NCBI GenBank assembly: GCA_964510575.1
Contig: CAZECN010000003.1
Span: 55,246 to 119,245 of the forward strand
Direction of reading: 5' to 3'
From: CALKYB01 sp964510575
GTDB taxonomy: Bacteria; Bdellovibrionota_C; UBA2361; SZUA-149; CALKYB01
Length of the DNA stretch: 64,000 bases
A program made the position numbers and the translations under genes. Below the pieces are notes generated by a model, which had not been told where the DNA came from, made no database searches, and was given only the letters and a program-made list of their open reading frames with translations. Below, piece after piece: positions 34,930 through 43,410 of this stretch (its first letter is position 1; each line of letters starts with the position of its first letter).

Positions 34930-35604
34930 CTACTGGTGACAAACCGCACAATCTATTGAAGCACCATTCTCTCGGTGACAACTTACGCAAAAGCCCATTT
35001 TTAAAGATGAGGCTTTCTCTACCTTCTCCATTTCCTGAACTTGGCCATGGCAGTTCTGACAGCCAATACCGGCCTTAATGTGACGCTCGTGAGTAAAGTA
35101 AACATGCTCTGGAAGATGATGGACTGGCTCCCATGGAACAGGCTCACCCTTATCGTAATACTCTGTAAGTTTTTTAATCTCTTCAGACTCAGTTTTAACT
35201 AATTTGTGACAGCCCATGCAGGTGTCCACGGCAGGAATGGTCGCATATGGTGATTTGTTAACCCCACTGTGACAGTAGGTACATTCCATATTGTTTTTCT
35301 GAACGTGAATGACGTGACTGAAATTAATTGGCTGCTCAGGTTTGTAACCCCTCGCATATTTTAAAAGACCTAAGGTATCGATCAACTGGATGTCAGAGAA
35401 AACAGCCTTTCCATCTCTCCATAGTCCAGCTCTTTTTCTTTTCTCCGCCTTACCCCAATGCTTATTTGCTTCCTCCGAGGCACCAGACTCAGTTGAATCA
35501 TTCATGTCTGTAGCGACAGCTGGAGTAGCCATCTTTCCTGCCATCAAAGCAACAGACACCACAGCCACTGTCATGAATAAGGTCCAGGCCAGAAATATTC
35601 TCAT
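34930..35604 (-). CDS. actA: Alternative complex III, pentahaem cytochrome c subunit A
   Basis: 224 residues with an N-terminal membrane anchor (about residues 4-24). There are five CxxCH haem-binding motifs: CTYCH, CMGCH, CQNCH, CVSCH and CAVCH, the last 2 residues before the C-terminus. Extra histidines (FSHVIHVQ, FTHERHI) suit bis-His coordination, as in cytochrome c3/class III folds. It is the first gene of the act operon and passes electrons between ActB and ActE or external acceptors. Confidence 0.95.
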   Translation of the reverse strand: MRIFLAWTLFMTVAVVSVALMAGKMATPAVATDMNDSTESGASEEANKHWGKAEKRKRAGLWRDGKAVFSDIQLIDTLGLLKYARGYKPEQPINFSHVIHVQKNNMECTYCHSGVNKSPYATIPAVDTCMGCHKLVKTESEEIKKLTEYYDKGEPVPWEPVHHLPEHVYFTHERHIKAGIGCQNCHGQVQEMEKVEKASSLKMGFCVSCHRENGASIDCAVCHQ

Positions 35605-35958
35605 CTGAGCTTTAAACTCTCTCGGTTAAAAACACATACACAGAGTTAGCCCTTCGCCTTTCAGCAAAAGACTAACCAAAAACGGACATTCAATTTGCAA
35701 AGGAGAGCTCTGCACACTAATCTCTCCCCAGCAAGACCTCGGGTAAAAACCGGGTCAGCCCTAATAAAAAAAGGGGGTCTTTAACCACCCTAAAGTGGTT
35801 TTAGCTACCCCTGATTTTTCGGGTTTTAGCCTAAGCTGAGGCTCTTGTCATCAGGGAACAGTAAAAGCATTCAGCTGATTGGCCAGCAACTGCTTGGCAT
35901 GCCAAACAATTGGTCGAAACTAATTCAGGAGCTAGCCTAGGAGCTAGTCATTTACAGA
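35605..35958. other. Divergent actA/argS intergenic region with a nested hairpin
   Basis: 354 bp without a gene, carrying the promoters of both neighbours. The clearest structure is AACCAC (35783-35788)/GTGGTT (35795-35800), nested inside AGGGG (from 35772)/CCCCT (35808-35812) with internal loops. A direct repeat GGAGCTAG occurs twice near 35928-35947, just before argS. Neither strand shows a convincing -35/-10 pair and I see no T-box anatomy. Confidence 0.35.
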
Positions 35959-37677
35959 ATGTTTAGTAGTGTAAACAGTCAAATTGCGAAAGCACTTGCA
36001 GGTGAGAACGGCTTAGCTGTAAGCGATGTTCTGCCCCTGCTTGAACAGCCAAAAAACAAGAAATTCGGTGATATTGCCTTCCCTTGTTTTATTTTAGCCA
36101 AAGCTCTTAAGAAGTCCCCTGCGGACTGTGCCTCTGAAATTGCTGAAAATATGACTCTCCCCGCCGCTGTGGATAAGGTCACAGCAGTTGGACCTTTCTT
36201 GAACTTTGCCTATAAACGAGCAGATATATTTCAGCACTTCATTGGTAGGTTTTCAGAAGGTGTTATTGTTGAAGAATCTGCGAAAGAACGTGTTGTTCTG
36301 GAATACAGCAGTCCCAATATTGCTAAACCCTATCATGTTGGTCACTTGAGAACGACGTTAATTGGAAACTCCTTGGACAGAGTTTACCGTTCACTTGGTT
36401 ACGATGTGACTTCAGTAGATCATTTAGGTGACTGGGGAACACAATTTGGTTTTGTTTGGGTTGGTTGTGAACTTTGGGGGAAACCCACTGATCCAACAGT
36501 GAAAGCCCTGGTTGAACTTTACCGAAAGGCTACTTCACTTCGAGAAAAGCAAGAAAAAACCCCTGAAGAACTTTCGGCAGAGGAAAAAGAATACCCCGAC
36601 GTAAACGAAAAAGCTCGAGCGTTCTTTGTTGATCTTGAGGGGGGCGAAAAATACGCAGAAGAATTCTGGAGTTGGTGTCGTGAAATCTCTCTAAGCTACT
36701 TAAAGAAAACTGATGCAAGGCTTGGCGTTCAGTTCGATCACTACATTGGTGAAAGCTTTTACGCTGATAAACTTGAAGACGTAAAACAGGACATAGAAAA
36801 AGCAGGTGTCCTTGAAAACTCCAAAGGAGCCTTCGGAGTAGACCTTGGAGAAGAGCTCGGATTTGCTAGAATTTCTACCGAAGACGGACGTTCTCTTTAT
36901 CTGACACGAGATTTAGCAACAGCTAAATACCGAGCAGAAGAATTTAAGTTTGATAAGGCCGTATACGTTGTGGGAGCACCGCAGGCTCTGCACTTCAACC
37001 AGTTGATTGCTATTCTAAAGAAGTTAGACGCAGACTATGCGGACCGAATAATCCATGCCTCCTTTGGTCACGTCAGAGGTATGAAAACTCGAGGGGGTGG
37101 AAGTTTTATTGAACTAAACGAGTTCATCGACGAGGCTTCAGAGAGAGCTTTGAAGGCCTACCGCGAGCAAGTCGGTAAAAGGCCCGAAGGTTTAGATGAA
37201 AATGTGGTAGCTGAAGCAGTTGGCAAAGCTGCAATTATTTTTTCCACTTTGAGTAAAACCAGAGTGAAAGATGTAGAGTTTAGTTGGGAACATGCACTCG
37301 CCTTTCAAGGCGACACTGGCCCCTATCTTCTTTACGCCCTTGCGAGAATTAATGGAATTAAGCAGAAGGCCGAAAATCTTCAAGAAGAGACTTTCGATGC
37401 CTCCTTACTTGTTGAAGAGTCGGCTTGGCAGCTGCTAATGCAACTAGCTGACCTACAAAAGACCCTTGAAAGAGTTGTCGAAGAAAATGATCCTTTCTAC
37501 CTCGCTCAATACTCGCTGGACCTAGCTAAATTATTTTCCAAAGCTTATGGGGAACTTAAAGTAACAGGTGAGGAGCCAAACAGAGCCAAAGCAAGGCTCG
37601 TTCTTTTTGATGCCACAGGAACAGTCCTTGAAAATTGCCTAGATATGCTTGGCATGCAAACCCTCTCCCGAATGTAG
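35959..37677 (+). CDS. argS: Arginyl-tRNA synthetase
   Basis: Class I aminoacyl-tRNA synthetase charging tRNA-Arg. The 572-residue protein has the N-terminal Add1 domain, the HIGH-type motif in PYHVGHLRTT, TSVDHLGDWGTQFG, and the DALR anticodon-binding domain at the C-terminus. At the KMSK position it reads GMKTRGGGSF, the degenerate form common in ArgRS. The ATG has only a weak ribosome binding site. It stands alone on the plus strand with a small FmdB-like gene directly after it. Confidence 0.97.
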   Translation: MFSSVNSQIAKALAGENGLAVSDVLPLLEQPKNKKFGDIAFPCFILAKALKKSPADCASEIAENMTLPAAVDKVTAVGPFLNFAYKRADIFQHFIGRFSEGVIVEESAKERVVLEYSSPNIAKPYHVGHLRTTLIGNSLDRVYRSLGYDVTSVDHLGDWGTQFGFVWVGCELWGKPTDPTVKALVELYRKATSLREKQEKTPEELSAEEKEYPDVNEKARAFFVDLEGGEKYAEEFWSWCREISLSYLKKTDARLGVQFDHYIGESFYADKLEDVKQDIEKAGVLENSKGAFGVDLGEELGFARISTEDGRSLYLTRDLATAKYRAEEFKFDKAVYVVGAPQALHFNQLIAILKKLDADYADRIIHASFGHVRGMKTRGGGSFIELNEFIDEASERALKAYREQVGKRPEGLDENVVAEAVGKAAIIFSTLSKTRVKDVEFSWEHALAFQGDTGPYLLYALARINGIKQKAENLQEETFDASLLVEESAWQLLMQLADLQKTLERVVEENDPFYLAQYSLDLAKLFSKAYGELKVTGEEPNRAKARLVLFDATGTVLENCLDMLGMQTLSRM

Positions 37678-37679
37678 CA

Positions 37680-37976
37680 ATGGCAATTGATTACGAATAC
37701 TTCTGTGAAGCTAACGGTCGTTCGGTAAGTGTCCGACATGGGATCAGTCAAGAGATCAAAACCTGGTCAGAGCTATGCTCGCTAAGTGGAGAAGAGCTTG
37801 GAGGGACTGATCCAGCGGCCTCTGTATCTCGAAAAATTTTCGGAGGGATTCTCTCCTTAGAGCGGAGAGTCAGCAAAGAGGCGCCTCAGTCCGACTACGA
37901 CCCAGTTCTACACGGCAACGAAAGTTGCATATCCAGTGGCTGCGGCTCGAAGAACAAAAAGGGCTGCTCACACTAG
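37680..37976 (+). CDS. Small FmdB-like zinc-ribbon-related protein with degenerate cysteine pair
   Basis: 98 residues beginning MAIDYEYFCEANGRSVSVRHG. The Y-Y-C opening and TWSELC position resemble FmdB/CxxC_CxxC small regulators (YEYRCEACG), but the first zinc knuckle is reduced to C-x-x-N-G, so a normal zinc ribbon is unlikely. The C-terminus is Cys/Gly-rich (CISSGCGSKNKKGCSH) and might bind a metal. The start at 37680, two bases after the argS stop, is preferred over the longer frame overlapping argS. It is convergent with the feo operon, which also has a Cys-rich end. Confidence 0.6.
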   Translation: MAIDYEYFCEANGRSVSVRHGISQEIKTWSELCSLSGEELGGTDPAASVSRKIFGGILSLERRVSKEAPQSDYDPVLHGNESCISSGCGSKNKKGCSH

Positions 37977-37985
37977 CCAAGCTAT

Positions 37986-38150
37986 TTAGTGACAATTAGA
38001 ACTCGAATCAGAACAACCACAACCGCCCGCCTTTTTCGAAGAACTTAGGCCTTTTAATTTTTTGAAATGAGAATATAGCTGCTTTGATAGGTAGAGCGCC
38101 GCCAAAGCTACTAAAACTCCTATTATCAACTGTTCCGCATTGGCGTTCAC
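37986..38150 (-). CDS. FeoB-associated Cys-rich membrane protein
   Basis: 54 residues from a GTG start (38148-38150) that overlaps the feoB stop as GTGA, typical of translational coupling. There is one transmembrane helix (LIIGVLVALAALYLS) and a cytoplasmic tail ending GGCGCSDSSSNCH. This is the layout of the small FeoB-associated proteins that take the place of FeoC in many bacteria, possibly binding iron or an Fe-S cluster. Longer frames extending into feoB are not needed. Confidence 0.8.
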   Translation of the reverse strand: MNANAEQLIIGVLVALAALYLSKQLYSHFKKLKGLSSSKKAGGCGCSDSSSNCH

Positions 38151-40093
38151 AACAGTAAACCTGCAACACGGTATGTGATAAAAGCTCCGCCCCAAGCAAG
38201 AGCAGTCATATAAAGGAACATAAAGATTGGCCAGCGCCAGGAGTTTGTCTCACGCTTGCAAACCGCTAGTGTCGACATGCACTGACAAGCAAAAACATAA
38301 AACACTAAAAGACCAAGGGCTGCCGCAAGACCAAGTCCTTCCCCACTCAAATACTCAGTTTTAAGAAGACTAGTTAGAGACTCAGCTGCCTCTCCTTCAC
38401 TTTCTAAATTATAGACAGTTGCTAAGGTGCTCACGAAAACTTCTCTTGCCGCGAACGAAGCTAAAAGGCCGATGCCTATCTTCCAGTCATAACCAAGCGG
38501 CGCAATCGCAGGCTCAATAGCTTTACCTAGTTGTCCGGCATAACTTTCCGCAACTGGTGGAGCCTCTCCTCCTTGCATCGGATAGCTGGCCAAAAACCAA
38601 AGTACTATCGAGCAAGCAAATATAATCGTTCCAGCATCTTTGATAAATACCCAAACGCGCTCCCAGACATCCCTAAGTACTAAGCTAAGGTTAGGAAACT
38701 TAAGGGGAGGAAGCTCCATCACGAATAGAGCTGGCTCTCCTTTAAAGAAAGTTCCCTTAAGAAGCCAGGCAACTAGTCCAGAGAAAACAATTCCTAAAAG
38801 ATAAAGAGAAAGCATAACCAGGCCTTGAACGGAAACCACTCCACCAATCATAGTTGCCGGTATAAAGGCGGCAATAAGCAGGGTGTAAACCGGAAGCCTT
38901 GCACTGCAGCTCATCAAAGGAGCCACGAGAATAGTAACAAAGCGGTCAGTCAAAGAAGGGATACTTCTAGTGGACATAATGCCGGGAATGGCACAGGCAA
39001 AAGAACTGAGCATTGGAATAAAGGAGCGTCCCTGAAGTCCAAACTTTCGCATGATACGGTCCATTACAACGGCAGCTCGTGTTAAGTATCCACTGTCTTC
39101 AAGCAAGCCAATGAAAAAGAAAAGCATTGCTATTTGTGGGATAAAAATCAAAACACTCCCTACCCCAGCCAACACACCATCAATAAGTAAGCTTCTAAGC
39201 TGACCAGCTGGTAGAACTGAGGAAAGAAACTCACCCGCAGCTCCAATACTCCCATCAATTAAATCCATAGGCGCCCCTGCCCAAGTGAAAATTGACTGAA
39301 AGATCAAAGCCATCAAAGAGAAAAAGACCACTAGTCCAGAAACTTGATGGGTAACAAAGCGGTCTATCGCCTCTCTGGTTTTCTTTAAATTGGGCGCTTC
39401 AAAAACTACGCTCTCCTTCACAATTTTGTTGATCCAAGCGTAACGAAGAGAAGCAATTTTTGAATAATCCTTGCTATGCTTTTCAGCTGGAAACTCAACC
39501 ACCTGGCCAGAAGAACGATTGGTCCAGGCAAGGGCTTTAGAGGAGGGTTTCCGATTGGCTATTGCTGAAAGAATCTCTGCTTTAAGCTGCTCTATGCCTT
39601 CTTTTTTATTGGCTGACAGCTTAACTACTGGAACATCGAGCTTGCTTGACAGCAGAGATGAGCGAATCTTTATTCCCCGCTCCTCCGCCAAATCACTCAT
39701 ATTCAAGACTAGGATTGCTGGCTGCCCTAAATCAATTAATTCGGAGGCCACAAAGAGGTTTCTCTCGATATTGCTTGCATCAGCTACGATAACTACTAGT
39801 TCGCAACCTTCTGCAAGCGTACTGGAGGCAACCTGCTCGTCTACTGATTCACCACTAAGAGTATAAACTCCGGGAAGGTCCACTAGCCGGCAAGATAGGT
39901 TCTCTGGAAGCTCTAGCTTCCCTTCTTTCTTCTCAACCGTAACTCCGGGATAATTGCCTACTTTATAGCGAAGACCCGTAAGAGCATTAAATATTGTTGT
40001 CTTACCGCAGTTAGGGTTCCCTGCTAGAAGAACTAGTGGGTTTTCTGGCTCAACCGCCTCTACGGCTCTAACGGTTTGGGCTGACGCGGACAT
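38147..40093 (-). CDS. feoB: Ferrous iron transporter FeoB
   Basis: GTP-dependent Fe2+ uptake across the inner membrane. The 648-residue protein has an N-terminal G domain with G1 GNPNCGKTT, switch VTVEKKEG, G3 DLPGVYTL and G4 NMSD. The transmembrane part has two Gate repeats (AVVMDRIMRKFGLQGRSFIP and the FACQCMSTLAV segment near the C-terminus). Cysteines in SSFACAIPG and in the C-terminal gate could ligate iron. It follows feoA by 13 bp. Confidence 0.97.
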   Translation of the reverse strand: MSASAQTVRAVEAVEPENPLVLLAGNPNCGKTTIFNALTGLRYKVGNYPGVTVEKKEGKLELPENLSCRLVDLPGVYTLSGESVDEQVASSTLAEGCELVVIVADASNIERNLFVASELIDLGQPAILVLNMSDLAEERGIKIRSSLLSSKLDVPVVKLSANKKEGIEQLKAEILSAIANRKPSSKALAWTNRSSGQVVEFPAEKHSKDYSKIASLRYAWINKIVKESVVFEAPNLKKTREAIDRFVTHQVSGLVVFFSLMALIFQSIFTWAGAPMDLIDGSIGAAGEFLSSVLPAGQLRSLLIDGVLAGVGSVLIFIPQIAMLFFFIGLLEDSGYLTRAAVVMDRIMRKFGLQGRSFIPMLSSFACAIPGIMSTRSIPSLTDRFVTILVAPLMSCSARLPVYTLLIAAFIPATMIGGVVSVQGLVMLSLYLLGIVFSGLVAWLLKGTFFKGEPALFVMELPPLKFPNLSLVLRDVWERVWVFIKDAGTIIFACSIVLWFLASYPMQGGEAPPVAESYAGQLGKAIEPAIAPLGYDWKIGIGLLASFAAREVFVSTLATVYNLESEGEAAESLTSLLKTEYLSGEGLGLAAALGLLVFYVFACQCMSTLAVCKRETNSWRWPIFMFLYMTALAWGGAFITYRVAGLLL

Positions 40094-40106
40094 CGAAGAA
40101 TTACTA

Positions 40107-40445
40107 CTATCTCTCTGCTACTAATATTTGGCTCGCTTCCGAGAGTCGAAGAGAAAGCTGGTAACCCAAAGTTGAAACTGAAATTGGACAACCTAGGGGC
40201 GCCCGACCAAGAACTTTAAGCTCTCCACCGCTTACGATTCCCATAGCAGCCAGCTTTCTGGAAAGACTCGGGTTTTGATCACTTACCGAGCTAACCTCAA
40301 CAGTTCTACCATCAGCAACTCCATCTAAGGTTTCTTGAACCCTACCCTTCTCCACCAAAGAGATATCAGGAGCCAACTGAGTTTGCTCACGATCGGCATT
40401 TTCCAGTACTAGATTCTTCAGTGCTAAGTTGGAAATTGTCTTCAT
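40107..40445 (-). CDS. feoA: Ferrous iron transport protein FeoA
   Basis: A 112-residue protein whose C-terminal 70 residues form the SH3-like FeoA domain (LAAMGIVSGGELKVLGRAPLG and ISTLGY-like VSTLGYQLSLRLSEA). It is a cytoplasmic partner that binds or regulates FeoB. The N-terminal 40 residues are longer than in E. coli FeoA and not conserved. First gene of feoA-feoB-Cys-rich protein, divergent from the porin gene with a 255-bp shared region. Confidence 0.9.
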   Translation of the reverse strand: MKTISNLALKNLVLENADREQTQLAPDISLVEKGRVQETLDGVADGRTVEVSSVSDQNPSLSRKLAAMGIVSGGELKVLGRAPLGCPISVSTLGYQLSLRLSEASQILVAER

Positions 40446-40505
40446 CTCTATAAGCGACTTATTAGAGGGTTTTACCTACAGGAATTCCCAGTATTTGGGA
40501 GTGCC

Positions 40506-40536
40506 TTGACTATCATATGGTTTAAAATCCAGTCAA
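40506..40536. promoter_or_regulatory. Operator-like inverted repeat between feoA and the porin gene
   Basis: TTGACT (40506-40511) and AGTCAA (40531-40536) form a perfect 6-bp inverted repeat with a 19-nt A+T-rich centre, 61 bp upstream of feoA. I see no convincing Fur-box in the 40446-40700 region. A tentative plus-strand promoter for the porin is TTGATA near 40653 with CTATAC near 40677. Confidence 0.3.
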
Positions 40537-40700
40537 CGACTTAGCATATCTTTTTTTTCCTTTATATACCGAACTGGCTATTGACTAGTCTAAGCTGACT
40601 AGGCTAAACCTCCCGGCACAAATTTGGGGATCAGGAGCAGTCTCTAGCCCTTTGATATGGCGATTTACATTTATTCTATACATATTAGGACTAATTTAGT

Positions 40701-41921
40701 ATGTTTAACAGAGTTGGTTTAGGAACCCTTATTTTCGCAGCAACGTTAGCAGCTGGAAGCCTTGCCCACGCACAAAATCAAGATTTAGCCAGTTCTAATC
40801 CTGACAGATCTAATTCTGTTCTGGAGCTCAGAAAAGAAATTGATCAGTTAAAGAGAAAAATTGCTGAGACGGACGAAAAGGCCGAAGCTGCAATTGAGGA
40901 ACTTGAAAGTAAAGGGCAAGGAACAACTTTCTCTTCAGACTCAAGTTGGGCTGATAACACTCAGCTAGGTGGCTATGGAGAACTTCACTATAACGCAGGT
41001 GAAAGAGACCAAATTGATTTTCACCGCTTTGTCCTATTCATCAACCACCAATTCTCAGACAGACTTCGTTTCTTTTCTGAGCTCGAAGTTGAGCACTCTT
41101 TTGCAGCGGATGGAGCCCCAGGTGCCGTAGAACTTGAACAGGCTTACATAGAGTTTGATCTTGATGAAAACAACCGCTTGTTCGGTGGCGTCTTCTTGAT
41201 CCCAGTAGGTATTCTTAATGAAGTTCATGAACCGGACACTTTTTTTGGTGTAGAAAGAAATCCTGTAGAGAATGCGATAATTCCAACTACATGGTGGGAA
41301 GGCGGGCTAGGAGCTCGAGGTGAATTGGGGGATGGAAGCGGTTTCTTTTATGACTTGGCTTTTCACTCTGGTTTGATGGTCGATACCGACACTTTTACTC
41401 CTAGAAGCGGTAGACAAAGAGTTGCTGAGGCTGTTGCAGAGGACGCTGCTGTAACCGGGCGTCTAAGGTGGAAAGGACTCAGTGGTATAGATTTAGGCTT
41501 TACAGCTCAATATCAAAACGACCTTGCTCAAGGTGAGGCCTCTGACAAGTCAGATGCACTACTGCTAAACGGAAACCTCAACTTCAGACGTGGCATATTC
41601 GGTATTAGAGCCCTATACGCGTATTGGGATATCAACGGCGATGACGCTGCAGCGCTTGGCGCGGATGAACAGTTTGGTTGGTATGTAGAGCCATCACTTC
41701 GGTTCGAGACCGGCCTTGGTGACCTCGGCGTGTTTGCTCGCTACAATGCTTTTGATAATAGCGCTAACTCAGAAGAAGACTCGGAGAATGAACAAGTTGA
41801 TGTTGGTCTTAACTTCTGGCCGCACGAAAGAGTGGTGCTTAAGGCAGATGTTGCTTTCATAGATTCAGCCACTGGCGAAGACGACAATAGGCTTAACTTA
41901 GGGATAGGCTACCAATTTTAG
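40701..41921 (+). CDS. Outer-membrane porin with N-terminal coiled coil
   Basis: 406 residues: a signal peptide ending AHA-QNQ (about residue 24), a short coiled coil (SVLELRKEIDQLKRKIAETDEKAE, heptad-like), then a beta-barrel. The barrel has alternating strands, GGYGELHYN, ELEQAYIEFDLDENNRLFGGVFLIPVG, and a C-terminal aromatic strand ending GIGYQF. The coiled coil before the barrel is seen in porins that tether to peptidoglycan. Position opposite feoAB and ahead of FMN-binding and PepSY genes suggests a role in iron or electron-carrier passage; the substrate is not readable. Confidence 0.85.
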   Translation: MFNRVGLGTLIFAATLAAGSLAHAQNQDLASSNPDRSNSVLELRKEIDQLKRKIAETDEKAEAAIEELESKGQGTTFSSDSSWADNTQLGGYGELHYNAGERDQIDFHRFVLFINHQFSDRLRFFSELEVEHSFAADGAPGAVELEQAYIEFDLDENNRLFGGVFLIPVGILNEVHEPDTFFGVERNPVENAIIPTTWWEGGLGARGELGDGSGFFYDLAFHSGLMVDTDTFTPRSGRQRVAEAVAEDAAVTGRLRWKGLSGIDLGFTAQYQNDLAQGEASDKSDALLLNGNLNFRRGIFGIRALYAYWDINGDDAAALGADEQFGWYVEPSLRFETGLGDLGVFARYNAFDNSANSEEDSENEQVDVGLNFWPHERVVLKADVAFIDSATGEDDNRLNLGIGYQF

Positions 41922-41957
41922 TTAACCTTAGATAAATCAAAATTAGAACAGATCCAG

Positions 41958-42497
41958 GTGCAGAGGTTCCTTCTAAAGTTTAAACTGTTTTCAGCGTTTT
42001 TACTTGCGCTATTCTACCTGTACGCGACACCTTGCTTAGCGGAAAGAGTCTACCAACCTCCTGAAGAGTTTATCTTAGAAACCTTTGGTGGATTTTCTCC
42101 AGAAGTAAGATCGCTTATGATGCTTGGAGACCGAAAAAAAGAAGTCACTAAAATTCTCTCCAGAAAACCTAGAAAATTGAGAACGCGCTACTGGGAAAAA
42201 GAAGGAAAAACTGTTTGGATTCTAGAAGAGATCGGAAAAACAAAACTCATTACTGCCGGCTTTGTGGTGGAAGATGGAAAAATTTCAGATGCTAAGGTTC
42301 TAGTTTACAGAGAAAGCCATGGCGACGAAGTACGGCATAACTTCTTTTTGAACCAGTTCTTTGGTCTTGGTTTAAACTCGGACCGTGGCCTCAATGGGAA
42401 CATAGATGGCATCTCGGGGGCCACCTTATCAGTCAGATCTATGAAGAAAATGGCTACTTTGGCGCTCTTTCTGGATGGTGAGTCCAAAAAAAGATAA
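41958..42497 (+). CDS. FMN-binding domain protein (covalent flavinylation site), exported
   Basis: 179 residues from a GTG start, with a signal peptide (KLFSAFLLALFYLYATPCLA). The FMN_bind domain runs to the C-terminus, with the flavinylation-type motif DGISGATLS, where a Thr is covalently linked to FMN by ApbE in relatives. A periplasmic electron-transfer role follows from the family. It starts 36 bp after the porin and overlaps the PepSY gene by 23 nt, so the three genes form a unit. No apbE is in the window. Confidence 0.85.
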   Translation: MQRFLLKFKLFSAFLLALFYLYATPCLAERVYQPPEEFILETFGGFSPEVRSLMMLGDRKKEVTKILSRKPRKLRTRYWEKEGKTVWILEEIGKTKLITAGFVVEDGKISDAKVLVYRESHGDEVRHNFFLNQFFGLGLNSDRGLNGNIDGISGATLSVRSMKKMATLALFLDGESKKR

Positions 42498-43341
42498 TAC
42501 TACTCTGCTCATGAAACTAGAAATTTATAAACCCAAAAAAAACAAAACGCTGAAGGCCAGTTACCGTTGGCATCGTTTTATTGGGGTGATCATTTCCCTT
42601 CCGGTTCTGTTGATATCGATTACTGGAATAACATTGAATCATGCCGATAGTTTCAGCCTTAATAGCACGCAGATTTCAAACTCAACTATCCTCAATCAGT
42701 ACGGGATGGTTCCAGATAAACCAATTGTCTCGTTCGAAGACTCTAAAGTCTGGGCAAGCAAACTTGGCAAACAGATATTTATAAATGGCGAGAAAGTTAC
42801 ATCTTCCTCGGGTAAGTTAGTTGGTTTCCTATCAGACGATAAAATCCATCATATACTTACCTCGAAGGATCTTTTACTAGTCTCAGCTAAAGAAAACCAA
42901 CTGATAGATAAGCTTGGCTCAGAAGCTTTACCCCCTACTTCAACTGAAATAGCGAAAAAAGATGGTTCTATTTTCGTATCCAACCCAAAAGGAGTTTTTA
43001 AACTTTCCGATAGTAAAGACAGTTTCACTCCAGCAGATCCCTTTACCTTTCCAACTAGAGAGTTGAATTACCTACCTCAAGAGTATCAAAATAAGATTCT
43101 TAAAAACTTCAGAGGGGACGGTATCAGCCTTTGGAGAGTTGTTTTAGATATTCACTCCGGCGCATTTTTTGGGCGCCTCGGAGTTTTTCTAGCAGATTTG
43201 ACTGCCCTAGCTTTAATATTACTGACTCTTACTGGTTTATATAACTGGTGGAAAACCGCTGGGCGTGGATTTTGTAAAAAGGCCTGGCCGCCAGTCTGTG
43301 AAAAAGAATGCGAAATCGCAGATGACTGCGAGCATTCCTAA
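42475..43341 (+). CDS. PepSY-associated membrane protein
   Basis: 288 residues. An N-terminal helix with YRWHRFIGVIISLPVLLISITG is the PepSY-TM opening, with a His suited to haem or quinone contact. It is followed by a large periplasmic domain and a C-terminal helix (LGVFLADLTALALILLTLTGLYNWW). The cytoplasmic tail is Cys-rich (CKKAWPPVCEKECEIADDCEHS, interrupted), which could bind an Fe-S cluster or metal. PepSY membrane proteins pass electrons from quinol or cytosolic donors to periplasmic flavin proteins. An alternative ATG exists at 42511. Confidence 0.8.
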   Translation: MVSPKKDNTTLLMKLEIYKPKKNKTLKASYRWHRFIGVIISLPVLLISITGITLNHADSFSLNSTQISNSTILNQYGMVPDKPIVSFEDSKVWASKLGKQIFINGEKVTSSSGKLVGFLSDDKIHHILTSKDLLLVSAKENQLIDKLGSEALPPTSTEIAKKDGSIFVSNPKGVFKLSDSKDSFTPADPFTFPTRELNYLPQEYQNKILKNFRGDGISLWRVVLDIHSGAFFGRLGVFLADLTALALILLTLTGLYNWWKTAGRGFCKKAWPPVCEKECEIADDCEHS

Positions 43342-43350
43342 AACTCAAAA

Positions 43351-43386
43351 AAAAGAGCCTTCAGAAAAACACTGAAGACTCTTTTT
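43351..43386. terminator. Bidirectional terminator between the PepSY gene and the small lipoprotein genes
   Basis: AAAAGAG-CC-TTCAG pairs with CTGAA-GA-CTCTTTT around a 7-nt loop. A run of A lies before the stem and a run of T after it, so it works on both strands. It sits 9 bp after the PepSY stop and 25 bp before the end of the convergent lipoprotein gene. Confidence 0.8.
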
Positions 43387-43410
43387 CTACCACTCTGATT
43401 CTAACTACTA

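Noticed and set aside
35605..35958. T-box leader for argS
   Set aside because: No T-box consensus (AGGGUGGNACCGCG-like) and no specifier loop were seen. The hairpin present has a different shape.
40446..40700. Fur box between feoA and the porin
   Set aside because: No 19-bp GATAATGATAATCATTATC-like palindrome; only a short TTGACT/AGTCAA repeat, which is not Fur-like.
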